Positions 1 to 5,270 of a DNA stretch of 7,713 nt are shown one piece after another (the stretch's first letter is position 1; the number at the start of each line of letters is the position of its first letter). Under the pieces are notes generated by a model that saw only the letters and a list, made by a program, of their open reading frames with translations, had not been told where the DNA came from and did no database searches. Origin of the DNA: Betaproteobacteria bacterium. GTDB taxonomy: Bacteria; Pseudomonadota; Gammaproteobacteria; Burkholderiales; SG8-39. A program made the position numbers and the translations under genes. The DNA is taken from assembly GCA_005884335.1 (NCBI GenBank), contig VBCJ01000234.1, forward strand, positions 5,503 to 13,215, written 5' to 3'.

Positions 1-26
1 CGCATTGCGAAGTCGCTGCATTCCAT
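1..26 (-). CDS. Probable anti-sigma factor, N-terminal fragment (cut by window edge)
   Basis: An ATG at 26 reading leftwards begins a frame that stays open to the window edge and gives MECSDFAMR. It starts 13 nt after the stop codon of the ECF sigma gene and has a GGAG-type ribosome binding site about 10 nt upstream, inside the sigma stop region. Anti-sigma factors with a zinc-binding domain are commonly encoded directly after their ECF sigma gene and often begin with Met, one or two residues and Cys, as here. Only eight codons are visible, so the identification rests on position and this short start. It could be any short downstream gene. Confidence 0.4.
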
Positions 27-39
27 CTGATAGGTTCTC

Positions 40-654
40 CTACCCCTTAACACGCTCGCCGGCGGAAAAAGGTTCCATCGGCAGCAGCGCCCGCAACCGC
101 TGGCGCGCCCGGTGCAGGCGCGACTTGAGGGTGCCGAGCGGCGTCTCCAGCATCGTTTCGAGCTCTTCGAGGCTGTACCCCTCGACGTCGTGCATCGTGA
201 CCACCGCGCGCTGTTCGGGATTGAGCCGGTCGAGGGCGCGCAGGATGCGCTCGCGCCACCCGCTGCGTTCGGCCTGTTCTTCCGGGCCATCCTTCGTCGC
301 CGGCAAGGCATCGAGGGGATTGTCGTCGCCTTCGGCCTCGGTCGCGAGCTCCACGATCGGCGAGCGCGCCTGTTGGCGGACGGAGTCGACGAACTGGTTG
401 TAGAGCACCCGGGCGAGCCAGGGCCGGAGCTTCTCGATCCCGAGCAGCTCCTGCGTGCGGGGAAAGAGCTTGATCAATACGTCCTGAACGAGGTCTTCGG
501 CGTCGGCAACGCTGCCGGTGAATCGCCATGCCAGCCGATAGAGGTACTCGACCTGCGGGCGCAACAAATCCTCGAAATTCAATTCGGCAGGCCGGGCGCG
601 ACGGTACTGCGAAACGGCGGACCGACCCCGGCGGAACGGCAAAACAGGCGGCAT
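40..654 (-). CDS. ECF-family RNA polymerase sigma factor
   Basis: This is a group 4 (extracytoplasmic function) sigma-70 factor that would direct RNA polymerase to a small set of stress or envelope promoters. Of 204 residues, about 30-95 form region 2 (LYRLAWRFTGS, then DAEDLVQDVL at 51-60, then PWLARVLYNQFVD). A variable acidic linker follows at about 98-135. Region 4 runs from about 136 to 190, with LNPEQRAVV and the helix-turn-helix YSLEELETMLETPLGTLKSRL followed by HRARQRLR. The start is uncertain. The ATG at 654 has no clear ribosome binding site, the first 24 residues are Arg/Pro-rich and outside the family core, and the likely promoter lies almost on top of this ATG. A TTG at 582 would give MNFEDLLRPQ, which looks like a normal family start. 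A probable anti-sigma gene follows at once. Confidence 0.93.
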   Translation of the reverse strand: MPPVLPFRRGRSAVSQYRRARPAELNFEDLLRPQVEYLYRLAWRFTGSVADAEDLVQDVLIKLFPRTQELLGIEKLRPWLARVLYNQFVDSVRQQARSPIVELATEAEGDDNPLDALPATKDGPEEQAERSGWRERILRALDRLNPEQRAVVTMHDVEGYSLEELETMLETPLGTLKSRLHRARQRLRALLPMEPFSAGERVKG

Positions 655-663
655 AACCCAGCT

Positions 664-691
664 TACACGTACGCGCGGCCGAAAAGGTTCC
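664..691 (-). promoter_or_regulatory. Candidate ECF-type promoter upstream of the sigma gene
   Basis: Read on the minus strand, GGAACC (691-686, within GGGAACCTTTT) is followed after 16 nt by CGTGTA (669-664). A GGAAC -35 element with a CGT-type -10 and 16-17 nt spacing is the classic form of promoters used by many ECF sigma factors, which usually drive their own genes. Transcription would start near 657, only a few bases before the ATG at 654. That implies a leaderless message or a start codon further inside the gene. The match is by eye, not statistical. Confidence 0.5.
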
Positions 692-734
692 CTCCGCAGC
701 CTGCTTGAGGGGGATTTGTGCTCGTTTTCACGGC

Positions 735-1007
735 TTAGGTCGGCGCGAACCTCTGAGCAGCGCGTGCTCGTGCCTTGGCAGCCTCTTCTTCACGGTTCCT
801 CGGCGCTGCGTTCGTCTCGAGCGAGTTCAGAAGGCCTCTGGAAACTCCGGCTATCTCGTCAACGGCCGCAAGGAATGCGGCTTGGTTGGCTTTCGATGGT
901 TTGTTGAAGCCGCTCACTTTTCTCACGAATTGCAGCGACGCCGCACGAATCTCCTCGTCCGTCACAGGCGGTTCGAAGTTGAAGAGGGTCTTGATGCTTC
1001 TACACAT
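735..1007 (-). CDS. DUF2277 family small protein
   Basis: A 90-residue protein of unknown function that I recognise as DUF2277 by its start MCRSIKTLFNFEPPVTDEEI, the following RAASLQFVRKVSGFNKPS, the central AAFLAAVDEIAGVSRGLL and the charged Ala/Arg-rich tail. There is no signal peptide or membrane segment, so it is probably cytosolic. Cys2, next to the start, is conserved in the family as I remember it and is the only Cys in the protein. The start at 1007 rather than an in-frame codon at 1022 is chosen because a perfect GGAGG lies 8 nt upstream (1020-1016) and the protein then begins exactly with MCRSIKTL. It follows the acetyltransferase gene by 24 nt and is probably co-transcribed with it. 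No function should be assigned. Confidence 0.9.
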   Translation of the reverse strand: MCRSIKTLFNFEPPVTDEEIRAASLQFVRKVSGFNKPSKANQAAFLAAVDEIAGVSRGLLNSLETNAAPRNREEEAAKARARAAQRFAPT

Positions 1008-1015
1008 AGGCGTTA

Positions 1016-1020
1016 CCTCC
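1016..1020 (-). promoter_or_regulatory. Ribosome binding site of the DUF2277 gene
   Basis: GGAGG on the minus strand, 8 nt before the ATG at 1007. It fixes the start of the DUF2277 gene and rules out the longer start at 1022, which would lie upstream of it. Confidence 0.7.
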
Positions 1021-1031
1021 ACGTGTCAGGC

Positions 1032-1592
1032 TTAGGTCGCTGTCTCCTCCCGCGGTGGCGAGCTTCGGAGAGGCCGTTGAAACCAGGCGACGTCGTGCCA
1101 TTTTCCGAACTTGCGGCCCACGGACTTGAAGACCCCGATGGATTCGAAGCCGACGCTTCGATGCAATGCGATACTACCCACATTGGGCATCGTGACGCCC
1201 GCGTACGCGTTGCAGAAGCCCTTTTGAGCAAGGTCTTCCAGCAGCCGCTCGTACAGTGTACGCCCCACGCCTTGACGCTGATGACTCGGATGTACATACG
1301 CAGACACTTCGACGGACCAGCGATAAGCGGCACGCTCACGGTGTGCAGAACCGTATGCGTAGCCGATGCACTGCCCGGCCCTTTCGGCCAGCAGCCATTG
1401 CCAACCCGCAACTGCCTTTGCGATCCGGGCGGCGAACTCGTCCGTCGTCGGTGCGACGGTTTCGAACGAGACGGCGGTCGACTCTACGAACGGCCGATAG
1501 ATCGCGAGAAGGGACGCTGCATCGGCCTCGGTGGCAGGACGGATTTTCGGCGTGCCGCGCCTGGGTTGTCGATGCACGATCCCATCACTCAT
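1032..1592 (-). CDS. GNAT N-acetyltransferase, phosphinothricin acetyltransferase (Pat)-like
   Basis: A 186-residue acetyl-CoA-dependent N-acetyltransferase of the Pat/Bar/YncA branch of the GNAT fold. The N-terminal motif IRPATEADAASLLAIYRPFV (17-36) and FETVAPTTDEFAARI match this branch. The acetyl-CoA pyrophosphate loop is H104-Q-R-Q-G-V-G110 after VSAYVHPS. E95 is in the position of the general-base glutamate of this group. AGVTMPN, then LHRSVGFESIG (143-153), then KWHDVAWFQRPL (164-175) complete the pattern. Enzymes of this branch acetylate phosphinothricin, methionine sulfoximine or related amino-acid analogues, but the native substrate cannot be read from the sequence. The ATG at 1592 has only a distant GAGG; about 15 N-terminal residues lie outside the domain, so a GTG at about 1577 is possible. 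It is divergent from eutB and lies upstream of the DUF2277 gene. Confidence 0.9.
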   Translation of the reverse strand: MSDGIVHRQPRRGTPKIRPATEADAASLLAIYRPFVESTAVSFETVAPTTDEFAARIAKAVAGWQWLLAERAGQCIGYAYGSAHRERAAYRWSVEVSAYVHPSHQRQGVGRTLYERLLEDLAQKGFCNAYAGVTMPNVGSIALHRSVGFESIGVFKSVGRKFGKWHDVAWFQRPLRSSPPREETAT

Positions 1593-1598
1593 GTGGGG

Positions 1599-1604
1599 GA
1601 TAAT
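1599..1604 (+). promoter_or_regulatory. Candidate -10 element for eutBC
   Basis: GATAAT (5 of 6 matches to TATAAT) lies 24 nt before the eutB ATG in the 36-nt gap between the divergent acetyltransferase and eutB genes. A start site near 1611 would leave a short leader carrying the GGGGA ribosome binding site. No good -35 box sits at the normal distance, so an activator would be needed if this is real. No binding site for a named regulator could be recognised. Confidence 0.25.
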
Positions 1605-1615
1605 AACCTCGGCAC

Positions 1616-1620
1616 GGGGA
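1616..1620 (+). promoter_or_regulatory. Ribosome binding site of eutB
   Basis: GGGGA, continuing into AGA, ends 8 nt before the ATG at 1629. It supports this start for eutB. The same frame is open for a further 900 nt upstream, but that part is antisense to two other genes and lacks EutB similarity. Confidence 0.5.
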
Positions 1621-1628
1621 AGACACCT

Positions 1629-3020
1629 ATGACAGCTTATTCACACACCCTCGGCGGCCGTACGCAACGGTTCCGCAGCCTCAAGGACTTGATGGCCAAG
1701 GCGAGCCCCAAGCGCTCGGGCGACACTCTGGCCGGAATCGCCGCGAAGGACGACGAGGAGCGCGTCCTCGCGCAGATGGCCTTGGCCGAAGTGCCGCTCA
1801 AGACGTTCTTGAGCGAGGCGCTGATTCCCTACGAGCAGGACGAAGTGACGCGGCTCATCATCGACGGGCACGATGCGGCCGCTTTCACGCCCGTCGCGCA
1901 TCTCACGGTGGGCGACTTCCGCGACTGGCTGTTGTCGGACGCGGCGGACGAAGCGACCCTCGCCGCCCTCGCCCCCGGCCTGACACCCGAGATGGCGGCG
2001 GCGGTGTCCAAGATCATGCGGGTTCAGGACCTGATCCTGGTGGCGCAGAAGTGCCGGGTGGTGACCCGGTTCCGCAACACCATCGGGCTCAAGGGGCGAT
2101 TGTCCACGCGGCTTCAACCCAACCATCCGACCGACGACCCGAGCGGGATCGCGGCCGGCATCGTCGACGGCCTCATGTACGGGAGCGGCGACGCGGTGAT
2201 CGGCGTCAATCCCGCGACCGACAGCGTCGCCGCGGTGATCACCCTCATCCACATGCTCGACGCCATCATCACCCAGTACGAGATTCCAGCGCAGTCCTGC
2301 GTGCTCACCCACGTGACCACCAGCATCGAGGCGATCAACCGCGGCGCGCCGGTGGACCTGGTGTTCCAGTCCATCGCGGGGACTGAAAGCGCCAACGCCG
2401 GCTTCGGCATCAACCTGCGCATCCTGGAAGAGGCGCGCGATGCGGCGCGCTCGCTCAAGCGCGGCGCCGCTGGAAACAACGTCATGTACTTCGAGACGGG
2501 ACAGGGCAGCGCGCTGTCGGCGAACGCCCACCACGACCTCGATCAGCAGACCTGCGAGGCGCGCGCGTACGCCGTGGCCCGCAAGTTCGAGCCGCTGCTG
2601 GTGAACACCGTCGTCGGCTTCATCGGCCCGGAATATCTCTACGACGGCGGGCAGATCGTCCGCGCCGGGCTCGAAGACCACTTCTGCGGCAAGCTTCTCG
2701 GCGTTCCGATGGGCTGCGACATCTGCTATACCAATCACGCGGAAGCGGACCAGAACGACATGGACACGCTGCTCACGCTGCTCGCCGTTGCCGGCGTCAC
2801 TTACATCATGGGCGTTCCCGGATCGGACGACATCATGCTCAACTACCAGAGCACCTCGTTCCACGACGCGCTCTACGCGCGCCGGGTGCTGGGATTGAGG
2901 CCCGCGCCGGAATTCGAGGCGTGGCTGCAGAACGTCGGCGTGTTCGAGCGCGGCGAGGCCCTGCGTCTTTCGGAGACGCTGCCGCGGCCTTTCCAGCGCG
3001 CGCTGTCGTCCCTGGCGTGA
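1629..3020 (+). CDS. eutB: Ethanolamine ammonia-lyase large (catalytic) subunit
   Basis: EutB is the alpha subunit of adenosylcobalamin-dependent ethanolamine ammonia-lyase, which turns ethanolamine into acetaldehyde and ammonia by a radical mechanism with EutC. At 463 residues it is slightly longer than the enterobacterial protein (about 453) and can be aligned along its whole length. Residues of the substrate pocket known from the enteric enzyme are present: R161 and Q163 in RLQPN (enteric R160, Q162), N194 in GVNP, E289 in FETGQGSALSA, and D364 in MGCDICYTNHAEADQN. Other hallmarks are SGDTLAGIAA near residue 35, HVTTSIEAI with RGAP, NTVVGFIGPEYLY (326-338), AGLEDHF and DDIMLNYQSTSFHD. It should be functional. 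eutC follows 10 nt downstream. No eutA reactivase, ethanolamine permease, aldehyde dehydrogenase or shell-protein gene is within the window, so this looks like the microcompartment-free type of pathway, supplying nitrogen or carbon. Confidence 0.98.
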   Translation: MTAYSHTLGGRTQRFRSLKDLMAKASPKRSGDTLAGIAAKDDEERVLAQMALAEVPLKTFLSEALIPYEQDEVTRLIIDGHDAAAFTPVAHLTVGDFRDWLLSDAADEATLAALAPGLTPEMAAAVSKIMRVQDLILVAQKCRVVTRFRNTIGLKGRLSTRLQPNHPTDDPSGIAAGIVDGLMYGSGDAVIGVNPATDSVAAVITLIHMLDAIITQYEIPAQSCVLTHVTTSIEAINRGAPVDLVFQSIAGTESANAGFGINLRILEEARDAARSLKRGAAGNNVMYFETGQGSALSANAHHDLDQQTCEARAYAVARKFEPLLVNTVVGFIGPEYLYDGGQIVRAGLEDHFCGKLLGVPMGCDICYTNHAEADQNDMDTLLTLLAVAGVTYIMGVPGSDDIMLNYQSTSFHDALYARRVLGLRPAPEFEAWLQNVGVFERGEALRLSETLPRPFQRALSSLA

Positions 3021-3030
3021 CGAAGCGACG

Positions 3031-3834
3031 ATGGACAGGCCGAAAAACCCGACCGTCGCGAATCCCTGGCAGGCGTTGCGCCAGTTCACCCGGGCGCGAA
3101 TCGCACTGGGGCGCGCGGGAACGAGCTTGCCGACCGGGCCTCACCTGGAATTCCAGCTCGCGCACGCCCGAGCCCGGGACGCCGTGCATCACCCGCTCGC
3201 GATCGAGCCGCTGCGCAAAGCCCTCGAGCAGCGCGGTCGAGAGGTCATCGCGTTGCACAGCGCCGCGGGCGACCGCCTGATCTATCTGCAGCGTCCCGAC
3301 CAGGGCCGCCGGCTTGACCTCGATTCGCACCGCCGGCTGGAGGAGCGGGCGAGCCGATCGAGAGGCGGGTTCGATGCGGCCTTCGTCATCGCCGACGGGC
3401 TCTCCGCTTTCGCCATCGAGGAGAACGCCGTGCCGTTCCTCGACGCGGTGCTCGCGAAGCTCGATCACGGGGGATGGCGCATTGCGCCCATGGTGATCGT
3501 CGAACAGGGCCGGGTGGCCGTGGGCGACGAGGTCGGTCAGGTCCTCGATGCCGAAACGGTCGCCGTATTGATCGGCGAGCGTCCGGGCCTGAGCTCCCCC
3601 GACAGCATGGGCATTTATCTGACCTACAAGCCCAGGGTCGGCGCGACCGACGCCCAGCGCAACTGCATCTCCAACATACGGCGCGAAGGCATGAGCTGCG
3701 AGCTCGCCGCGCACAAGCTCGACTACCTCATGAGCGAAGCGCGGCGGCGCAAGCTCACCGGGGTCAAGCTCAAGGACGAGTCGGAAGCGCCCAGCGCGAT
3801 TGCCGCGGGAAAGAATTTTTTGATAGGAAGCTAG
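3031..3834 (+). CDS. eutC: Ethanolamine ammonia-lyase small subunit
   Basis: EutC is the beta subunit; with EutB it forms the cobalamin-binding site of the lyase. The 267 residues match the family in length and order. GRAGTSLPTGPHLEFQLAHA (27-46) is followed by ARDAVHHPL; then come FVIADGLSAFAI (118-129), VIVEQGRVAVGDEVG (155-169) and LIGERPGLSSPDSMGIYLTY (180-199), with C212 in RNCISNIR. The C-terminal part has AAHKLDYLM and a final AAGKNFLIGS. The ATG lies 10 nt after the eutB stop and has no strong ribosome binding site, so translation is probably coupled to eutB. The N-terminus fits family members without the longer extension of enteric EutC. It converges on the ferredoxin-MBL gene, leaving 47 nt in which I see no hairpin with a T-run. 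Confidence 0.97.
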   Translation: MDRPKNPTVANPWQALRQFTRARIALGRAGTSLPTGPHLEFQLAHARARDAVHHPLAIEPLRKALEQRGREVIALHSAAGDRLIYLQRPDQGRRLDLDSHRRLEERASRSRGGFDAAFVIADGLSAFAIEENAVPFLDAVLAKLDHGGWRIAPMVIVEQGRVAVGDEVGQVLDAETVAVLIGERPGLSSPDSMGIYLTYKPRVGATDAQRNCISNIRREGMSCELAAHKLDYLMSEARRRKLTGVKLKDESEAPSAIAAGKNFLIGS

Positions 3835-3881
3835 TCACCCGGTGCGGGCTCACCCACCAGACTCGTTAGGCCCTTCAACGA

Positions 3882-4733
3882 TTACATCCGCTCCACCAGA
3901 GCGCGCAGGCGTGCGCGCATCTCCTCGGCCGGCAGCCGGACGCTCCCGCCGTGCCCGGCGAGCACCCATTCGAAGCGGTGATCGGCGAGCTTCGCGAGGG
4001 AGCGCCGCTGCTCGCTCCAGGAATACCAGCACGCGTCGCGAAACGCGACCAGGCCCTCGCGCTCGTGGCTCCAGGCGAGCGAATCGCCCGTGAAGAGATA
4101 AGTCTCCTCGAGCAGATAGACCACGCTGCCTTTGGTGTGGCCCGGGACGGGAATCGCAAGCAGCTGCTTTCTGATCTCCGCGGGCTCGCCGCCCCGCAGC
4201 AGGTCGGTCGCGTACGGCGCGGCGCGGGCGTCGTCCTCGTGGATCCAGACCCGCGCGTTGAAATGCTTCGCGTAGCGATGGGCGTCGGCGACGTCGTCCT
4301 GGTGAGAGAGCAGGATGTTGCTCACCCCGCCAAGGTCTTCCAGCTTCCGGACGAGCTTGCCGACGTGTCGCGGCGAATCGACGAGCAGATTGCCTTCGGC
4401 GCGTCTGACGAAGTAGGAGTGCGCGCCGAAAGAGGACTCCGCGTTGTAGCCGCAGCGGTAGACGCCCGGCGCGAGCTCCTGCGGGAAAAGATCGGCCGGC
4501 TGCGCCCGATGTCCTTCAGTGCCGACCGACGCGGTCGGGCAGACGAGCACGGCGCGCCACGCTGCGCGCTCTTCTTCCTCGTTCGCTGGCTGCCGCGCGA
4601 ACACGGACTTCCCTTTTCGGTGGACGATCAGCCCGGGCGCGGCCTCGCGCGATGCTCCGCAGTCAATGCAGCGGCGGTCGACGTACCAGTCTCCCGGAGC
4701 GGAGGCCGGATTGCGTTCCGAGAGTCTTGCCAT
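3882..4733 (-). CDS. Ferredoxin-like domain fused to a metallo-beta-lactamase (MBL) fold hydrolase
   Basis: A 283-residue two-domain protein. Residues 14-72 look like a small ferredoxin: GDWYVDRRCIDCGAS, then APGLIVHRKGKSVFARQP and VCPTASVG. Expected cluster ligands are C22, C25 and C65, but the usual third cysteine of the CxxCxxC run is S28. Residues about 85-275 form an MBL fold: NLLVDSPRH (115-123), LLSHQDDVADAH (141-152), VPGHTKGSVV (196-205), LFTGDSLAWS (213-222) and VLAGHGGS (257-264). H199, D217 and H261 occupy metal-ligand positions, but the normal HxHxDH motif is H144-Q-D-D-V-A, as in some plant and bacterial relatives with an HxDDVAD pattern. No signal peptide is seen, so it is probably cytosolic. 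Substrate is unknown; a thioester, lactone or redox role cannot be separated. The gene starts 40 nt after the Cys-repeat gene, and its ATG has only a close AGGGA as binding site. Confidence 0.88.
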   Translation of the reverse strand: MARLSERNPASAPGDWYVDRRCIDCGASREAAPGLIVHRKGKSVFARQPANEEEERAAWRAVLVCPTASVGTEGHRAQPADLFPQELAPGVYRCGYNAESSFGAHSYFVRRAEGNLLVDSPRHVGKLVRKLEDLGGVSNILLSHQDDVADAHRYAKHFNARVWIHEDDARAAPYATDLLRGGEPAEIRKQLLAIPVPGHTKGSVVYLLEETYLFTGDSLAWSHEREGLVAFRDACWYSWSEQRRSLAKLADHRFEWVLAGHGGSVRLPAEEMRARLRALVERM

Positions 4734-4740
4734 GTCCCTA

Positions 4741-4756
4741 GCGCGTTATTTCGCGC
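4741..4756 (-). other. Small GC-rich hairpin before the ferredoxin-MBL gene
   Basis: GCGCG and CGCGC arms of 5 bp surround a 6-nt AT-rich loop (AAATAA on the minus strand), ending 7 nt before the ATG at 4733 and touching its AGGGA sequence. There is no T-run on either strand, so it is not a normal intrinsic terminator. It could affect ribosome access, or be chance in GC-rich DNA. Confidence 0.2.
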
Positions 4757-4773
4757 GCCCCTTGCCGTCGCCG

Positions 4774-5172
4774 CTATTGGACGGGCGGCCTGCGATTCCC
4801 CGCGCGCTTGAAATCGGCCGCGCACGCCGGGTTGAGCTCCGCCTGCCGGGCTCTCAGGCAGGACCGGATTCGCCCGCCCCCGGGCGCAATGCCCTTGCAG
4901 AATTTCTCTGCGTCGGGTTTGCAATCCTCGCGCACCCTTTCGGCTTTCTCGGCGCGCGCCCTCATCCCCTCCTGGCACGTGGGCGAAAGCTCGGCCTCGT
5001 GCGCCTTCATGCATTTCGCGATCGCGCCCTGCCCAGGCTTGACGTCGCCGCAGAATTTCTTGACGTCCGCCGCGCAAGGTCCTTCCCTTCGCTGCTGGGC
5101 GCCGGCGCCGGCTGCAACGCTGGCGGCAAAGAGCGCGATTGCCAACGTGGCGACTGCGTTTCTGATCGACAT
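4774..5172 (-). CDS. Secreted protein with two four-cysteine (GLG1-type Cys-rich) repeats
   Basis: A 132-residue exported protein. Residues 1-25 are a typical signal peptide (basic start MSIRN, hydrophobic core, AGAGA before Q26). The mature part is two copies of one repeat. Cysteines 33, 41, 54, 66 and 84, 92, 105, 117 have identical spacing (8, 13, 12). Shared text includes CxxDxxKFC with G and P following, then KC or SC, then AELxPxC. This matches the Cys-rich repeat of Golgi glycoprotein 1 (PF00839), which also occurs in small bacterial periplasmic proteins of unknown role. Each repeat could hold two disulfides, implying oxidative folding in the periplasm. The ATG at 5172 has a strong AGGAGG 4 nt upstream. 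It lies between the permease and ferredoxin-MBL genes on the same strand. The tail GNRRPPVQ is basic and Pro-rich. Function unknown. Confidence 0.88.
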   Translation of the reverse strand: MSIRNAVATLAIALFAASVAAGAGAQQRREGPCAADVKKFCGDVKPGQGAIAKCMKAHEAELSPTCQEGMRARAEKAERVREDCKPDAEKFCKGIAPGGGRIRSCLRARQAELNPACAADFKRAGNRRPPVQ

Positions 5173-5176
5173 GGTG

Positions 5177-5182
5177 CCTCCT
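5177..5182 (-). promoter_or_regulatory. Ribosome binding site of the Cys-repeat gene
   Basis: AGGAGG on the minus strand, separated by CACC from the ATG at 5172. It is the strongest ribosome binding site in the window and sits directly next to the stranded hydrolase tail. Confidence 0.7.
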
Positions 5183-5185
5183 AAG

Positions 5186-5230
5186 TCAGCGGACCAGCCC
5201 CTGCTTCGCTAGCCACTCCTGGATCAGCAG
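5186..5230 (-). pseudogene. Stranded C-terminal tail of an alpha/beta hydrolase gene
   Basis: On the minus strand this stretch reads LLIQEWLAKQGLVR and then stops (TGA at 5188-5186). The real hydrolase at the right edge of the window ends LIQQWLEKQGLVR and stops, so 11 of the last 13 residues agree. At DNA level 33 of 37 bases match without gaps. Two of the four differences are synonymous, which suggests a coding sequence that diverged under selection before it was cut off. Upstream the match fades; allowing a 1-nt shift, only ACCTG-n-AG (5236-5243) still resembles the intact gene. No start or hydrolase body is present: the frame runs back into the permease gene. I read it as the remnant of a second hydrolase copy, lost by deletion or recombination. 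A chance match of this length is unlikely but has not been tested. Confidence 0.5.
5191..5227. repeat. Direct repeat, copy A (33/37 identical to 7331-7367)
   Basis: Begins GGACCAGCCCCTGCTTC on the plus strand and matches 7331-7367 except at offsets 18, 20, 28 and 35. The two copies are in the same orientation, about 2.1 kb apart, and bracket the permease and ceramidase genes. It corresponds to the last codons of the hydrolase gene and its stranded tail. Confidence 0.75.
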
Positions 5231-5270
5231 CTTACACCTGAAGAGCTCGAATCGAATTCGGCCTCTCGCG

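Noticed and set aside
655..734. 80-nt gap between the sigma factor and DUF2277 genes searched for a small gene or RNA
   Set aside because: Apart from the candidate ECF promoter I see no open frame with a ribosome binding site and no strong hairpin.
732..1039. 11-bp repeat GGCTTAGGTCG at 732-742 and 1029-1039
   Set aside because: Both copies lie at gene ends around a Thr-stop codon pair. The match is short and does not extend, so it is probably chance.
705..1628. Long in-frame extension upstream of eutB on the plus strand
   Set aside because: It is antisense to the acetyltransferase and DUF2277 genes, shows no EutB similarity, and the ATG at 1629 has a ribosome binding site and gives the normal family length.
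1641..3089. 482-residue open frame antisense to eutB
   Set aside because: Composition is Arg/Val/His-rich with no recognisable motif. Long antisense frames are expected opposite GC-rich genes, and eutB is certain.
3835..3881. Possible bidirectional terminator between the converging eutC and ferredoxin-MBL genes
   Set aside because: Only short stems such as CCCG-GTG-CGGG (3838-3848) are present and there is no T-run on either strand, so I do not call a terminator.
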